This document shows, one piece after another, positions 62,259-64,000 of a stretch of 64,000 nucleotides of DNA. The position numbers were made by a program, and so were the translations under genes. Numbering within the stretch: the stretch's first letter is position 1; the number at the start of each line of letters is the position of its first letter. Where the stretch lies: positions 2,305,001-2,369,000 of the forward strand of contig NZ_CP102280.1 in assembly GCF_025150085.1 (NCBI RefSeq), given 5' to 3'. Origin of the DNA: Dorea longicatena. GTDB taxonomy: Bacteria > Bacillota > Clostridia > Lachnospirales > Lachnospiraceae. The notes under the pieces are model-generated. The model was not told the origin of the DNA and ran no database searches. It worked only from the letters and a program-made list of their open reading frames with translations.

Positions 62259-62860
62259 TCATTCATCCCTCTCTCTTCATTGACCGCTCTTGCAAGCAAT
62301 TTAAAATATACATCCAGAGATTTTTCTACTTTCTTCAGTTCCCCATTTTCTAAAAGTTCTGTCATCTTATCCTTTTCTTCTTTTATCTTATCTGCATAAT
62401 GTCCCGTTGATAGTGCAAAACGGATATAGCTGTCACTGGCATTTCTTAAAAGTCTTTTGATATACTCATTTTCCACCAGATCACACATGGCTTCTGCAGG
62501 CTGTACCTCTCCTGACAATCCCGATGTCATAAGCAACTCTTCCAACTGCGCAGTCTTTCCACTATGTTTCAGACTCTTCAATGCCTTCTTTGTCATCTCC
62601 GAAATCATACTGTAGATCAGACATATCTGTTCTTTATCCAATTCTGTCACAGTAATTCTTCTGGTTGCAAGGCGGATAATTAACCCCTGATTTTCCAGGA
62701 TCTGGAAAGCTTCCCGGATTGGAATTCTGGAAGCTTCAAACGCTTCTGCCAGTTCTTCTTGTTTTAACTGACTTCCTCCGGGAATTCTTCCGGACAATAT
62801 TTCATCAGCGATCTGTTCCGCCATATAGTCGCTCAATCTTTTTTCTGATATATCTTTCAT
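62255..62860 (-). CDS. GntR-family regulator (first of a tandem pair)
   Basis: 201 aa. Winged helix with ILSGRIPGGSQLKQEELAEAFEASRIPIREAFQILENQGLI (cited in part), then a helical FCD-like C-domain. The ligand domain is more degenerate than in its neighbour: no clear H-x-x-(F/I)-H metal motif is seen, so it may be the non-sensing partner. Confidence 0.85.
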   Translation of the reverse strand: MKDISEKRLSDYMAEQIADEILSGRIPGGSQLKQEELAEAFEASRIPIREAFQILENQGLIIRLATRRITVTELDKEQICLIYSMISEMTKKALKSLKHSGKTAQLEELLMTSGLSGEVQPAEAMCDLVENEYIKRLLRNASDSYIRFALSTGHYADKIKEEKDKMTELLENGELKKVEKSLDVYFKLLARAVNEERGMNE

Positions 62861-62983
62861 AATTTTCCCCTTGATTTAAAACCTTATAACAATAATGTAT
62901 CCAAAATCAAGGAAAATGTAAAGAGTTATTTTTTCGTTTTCTAATATTTTGGGCTGCATATTCCACGAAAAAATCATAATATT

Positions 62984-63415
62984 TTACAAATATTTCTTCA
63001 TATCCTGAATCAGTTTTTCACATGTCTTTTCAAATTTCTTTGCAAGTGAAATGCTTTCTTTTTCCGCTTCCGGATAACGATTTAATTTCTCTGTAATGGA
63101 TTTTATTCCCATATTTGCCCCGTCGATCATCATTTCCGCAATCTTCGAACTGTCATCATTGAGCATCATCTTTACTTCAGCACTGATCCAGGCAAATGTC
63201 TCTGCTGCCTTTTCTGACAGCTTTTCCTCCTGCAATTTTCCTTCTGACAATCTTATTGATTCCTTCTCCATTTTTTCATAGTCTTCTTTATATTTACAGA
63301 ACAAGTCCTGAAGCTCCTGACTTTTCAGATATACCGCCAACTGCTCGATACTATTCAGTGCCATCCGGCATCCAGAATTACATTCCTTCAGAATTTCGTA
63401 TGTTGATGTGTCCAT
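62984..63415 (-). CDS. Small all-helical protein of unknown function
   Basis: 143 aa, no membrane span. Long amphipathic helices suggest a four-helix bundle like ferritin-related or PA2169/DUF2383-type proteins: ILKECNSGCRMALNSIEQLA, KYKEDYEKMEKESIRL, and an AEMMIDGANMGIKSITEKLN segment. GGAGG precedes the ATG. I cannot name a family with certainty. Single gene, possibly served by the repeat/promoter-like sequence at 63537. Confidence 0.65.
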   Translation of the reverse strand: MDTSTYEILKECNSGCRMALNSIEQLAVYLKSQELQDLFCKYKEDYEKMEKESIRLSEGKLQEEKLSEKAAETFAWISAEVKMMLNDDSSKIAEMMIDGANMGIKSITEKLNRYPEAEKESISLAKKFEKTCEKLIQDMKKYL

Positions 63416-63536
63416 GATACTTCCTCCTTTTTAAATTGCTTGCTATCTTTTTATACTTTGTCTTTCTTCATGTATTTTTCATTATTTTTCTTTTATAGTA
63501 TGTCTCGAATTTTGTTTTCTATGTATTTACCCTAAA

Positions 63537-63575
63537 TAACACTGGCAATTTTTCTTGCATACTTAGCTATCTACA
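63537..63575 (-). repeat. Dispersed intergenic repeat, copy 3
   Basis: Minus strand TAGATAGCTAAGTATGCAAG then AAAAATTGCCAGTGTTAT. It lies 16-40 bases after the Na/Pi cotransporter terminator. TTGCCA is followed 17 bases later by TACATA, promoter-like for the helical-protein gene. Confidence 0.7.
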
Positions 63576-63588
63576 GAACACAGGATGA

Positions 63589-63635
63589 TTAAAAAAAGCC
63601 CTTGCAGATATCATTTTAATATCCACAAAGGCTTT
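63589..63635 (-). terminator. Intrinsic terminator of the Na/Pi cotransporter gene
   Basis: Minus strand AAAGCCTTTGTGGATAT pairs with ATATCTGCAAGGGCTTT, followed by TTTTAATC, 17 bases after the stop codon. Confidence 0.8.
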
Positions 63636-63651
63636 TCTATCTCTCATATTC

Positions 63652-64000
63652 TTAATTTACCATAAAATACTTCAGACTGATTTCATTAGACGCAACATCT
63701 GCAAGGTTGACACAGCTGTTTCCCATACGATCGATCAGATGCAAGATATTCGTAAATGGTGTCGTAAGGCTTGCTTTACATTTTCCTTTATTGACACGCT
63801 GTACATGTGCTTTTCGCATCTTCAGATCCAGATCCATGATCTTATCTTTCCGTTTGATCAGCTTCTCTGTCTGAACTGACTTATCACCCTGTAATGCCTT
63901 GATTGAATCGGTAAACATCTTCTCCAGTGTCTTCAGGCTTTTCTGCAACTCTTCCATCGCTTCCGGTGTATATTTGTATCTGTTTTCAATCTTTTCCTGT
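63652..64000 (-). CDS. Na/Pi cotransporter family protein (3' end only)
   Basis: The last 115 or so codons; the frame stays open to the window edge, so an ATG at 63957 is internal. The visible part is the cytoplasmic PhoU-like helical domain at the end of Na/Pi cotransporters: MDLDLKMRKAHVQRVNKGKC followed by TPFTNILHLIDRMGNSCVNLADV. It imports or exports phosphate with sodium. Membrane domains are outside the window. A stand-alone PhoU-like protein is the alternative. Confidence 0.75.
   Translation of the reverse strand, partial: QEKIENRYKYTPEAMEELQKSLKTLEKMFTDSIKALQGDKSVQTEKLIKRKDKIMDLDLKMRKAHVQRVNKGKCKASLTTPFTNILHLIDRMGNSCVNLADVASNEISLKYFMVN

Noticed and set aside
1..64000. tRNA, rRNA, CRISPR array, T-box or S-box leaders
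   Set aside because: I looked for these by eye on both strands (for example the T-box GGGTGGNACCGCG) and found none. A covariance scan would be decisive.

Overview
The window looks like a chromosomal segment of a low-GC Clostridia genome, most likely family Lachnospiraceae (Dorea / Blautia / Mediterraneibacter-like gut anaerobe). The reasons are the gene repertoire (hybrid cluster protein, class I two-subunit fumarase, POT and M18 peptide utilisation, a DUF6483-type protein), strong AAGGAGG Shine-Dalgarno sites and AT-rich spacers with intrinsic terminators. Most genes lie on the minus strand. No rRNA, tRNA or CRISPR array was seen.

Layout. 1-3511: phosphate uptake operon pstSCAB-phoU (phoU cut by the window edge). 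3853-9806: an rRNA-type methyltransferase, a sugar symporter with a zinc dehydrogenase, a ROK repressor, and a HAD phosphatase coupled to a 53-aa small protein. 9958-13275: LysR / alaA divergent pair and a YitT membrane protein. 13429-21058: a peptide-use island with a POT transporter, two M18 aminopeptidases, PepT, and LysR and GntR regulators. 21286-24072: a phosphodiesterase, an IS110-family insertion with a probable bridge RNA, and two homologous large hairpin elements. 24073-36126: P-type ATPase, RNase H, RecQ, Hcp, a Nif11-like protein, Nth, ProX, hydrolases and a split HipA-like pair.

36372-52299 is a sulfur-metabolism region. One operon encodes a rhodanese-TtcA fusion, a transsulfuration enzyme, PatB, a C39-like protein and NadA. 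A second encodes cysK, metY and a CymR-like regulator. A third encodes four glutathionyl-hydroquinone-reductase-like proteins, an acetyltransferase and a cystine-type ABC transporter. Their promoters share a CCTAT-N7-ATAGG-like operator. Two of the three operons are preceded by tiny ORFs with runs of cysteine codons. The leader of the third is followed by an intrinsic terminator, the classical layout of a cysteine attenuator. This is the most interesting system in the window.

52585-64000: pdxST, an IscR-like regulator, an HD-domain protein, a cation/proton antiporter behind a fluoride-riboswitch-like leader, a FliB-like protein, a two-subunit fumarase/tartrate dehydratase with an SLC13 transporter and two GntR regulators, a small helical protein, and the 3' end of a Na/Pi cotransporter. 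A short dispersed repeat (core CTAAGTATGCAAGAAAA then TTGCCAGTGGCA) follows several terminators. All identifications are from reading the sequence; no database search was run.
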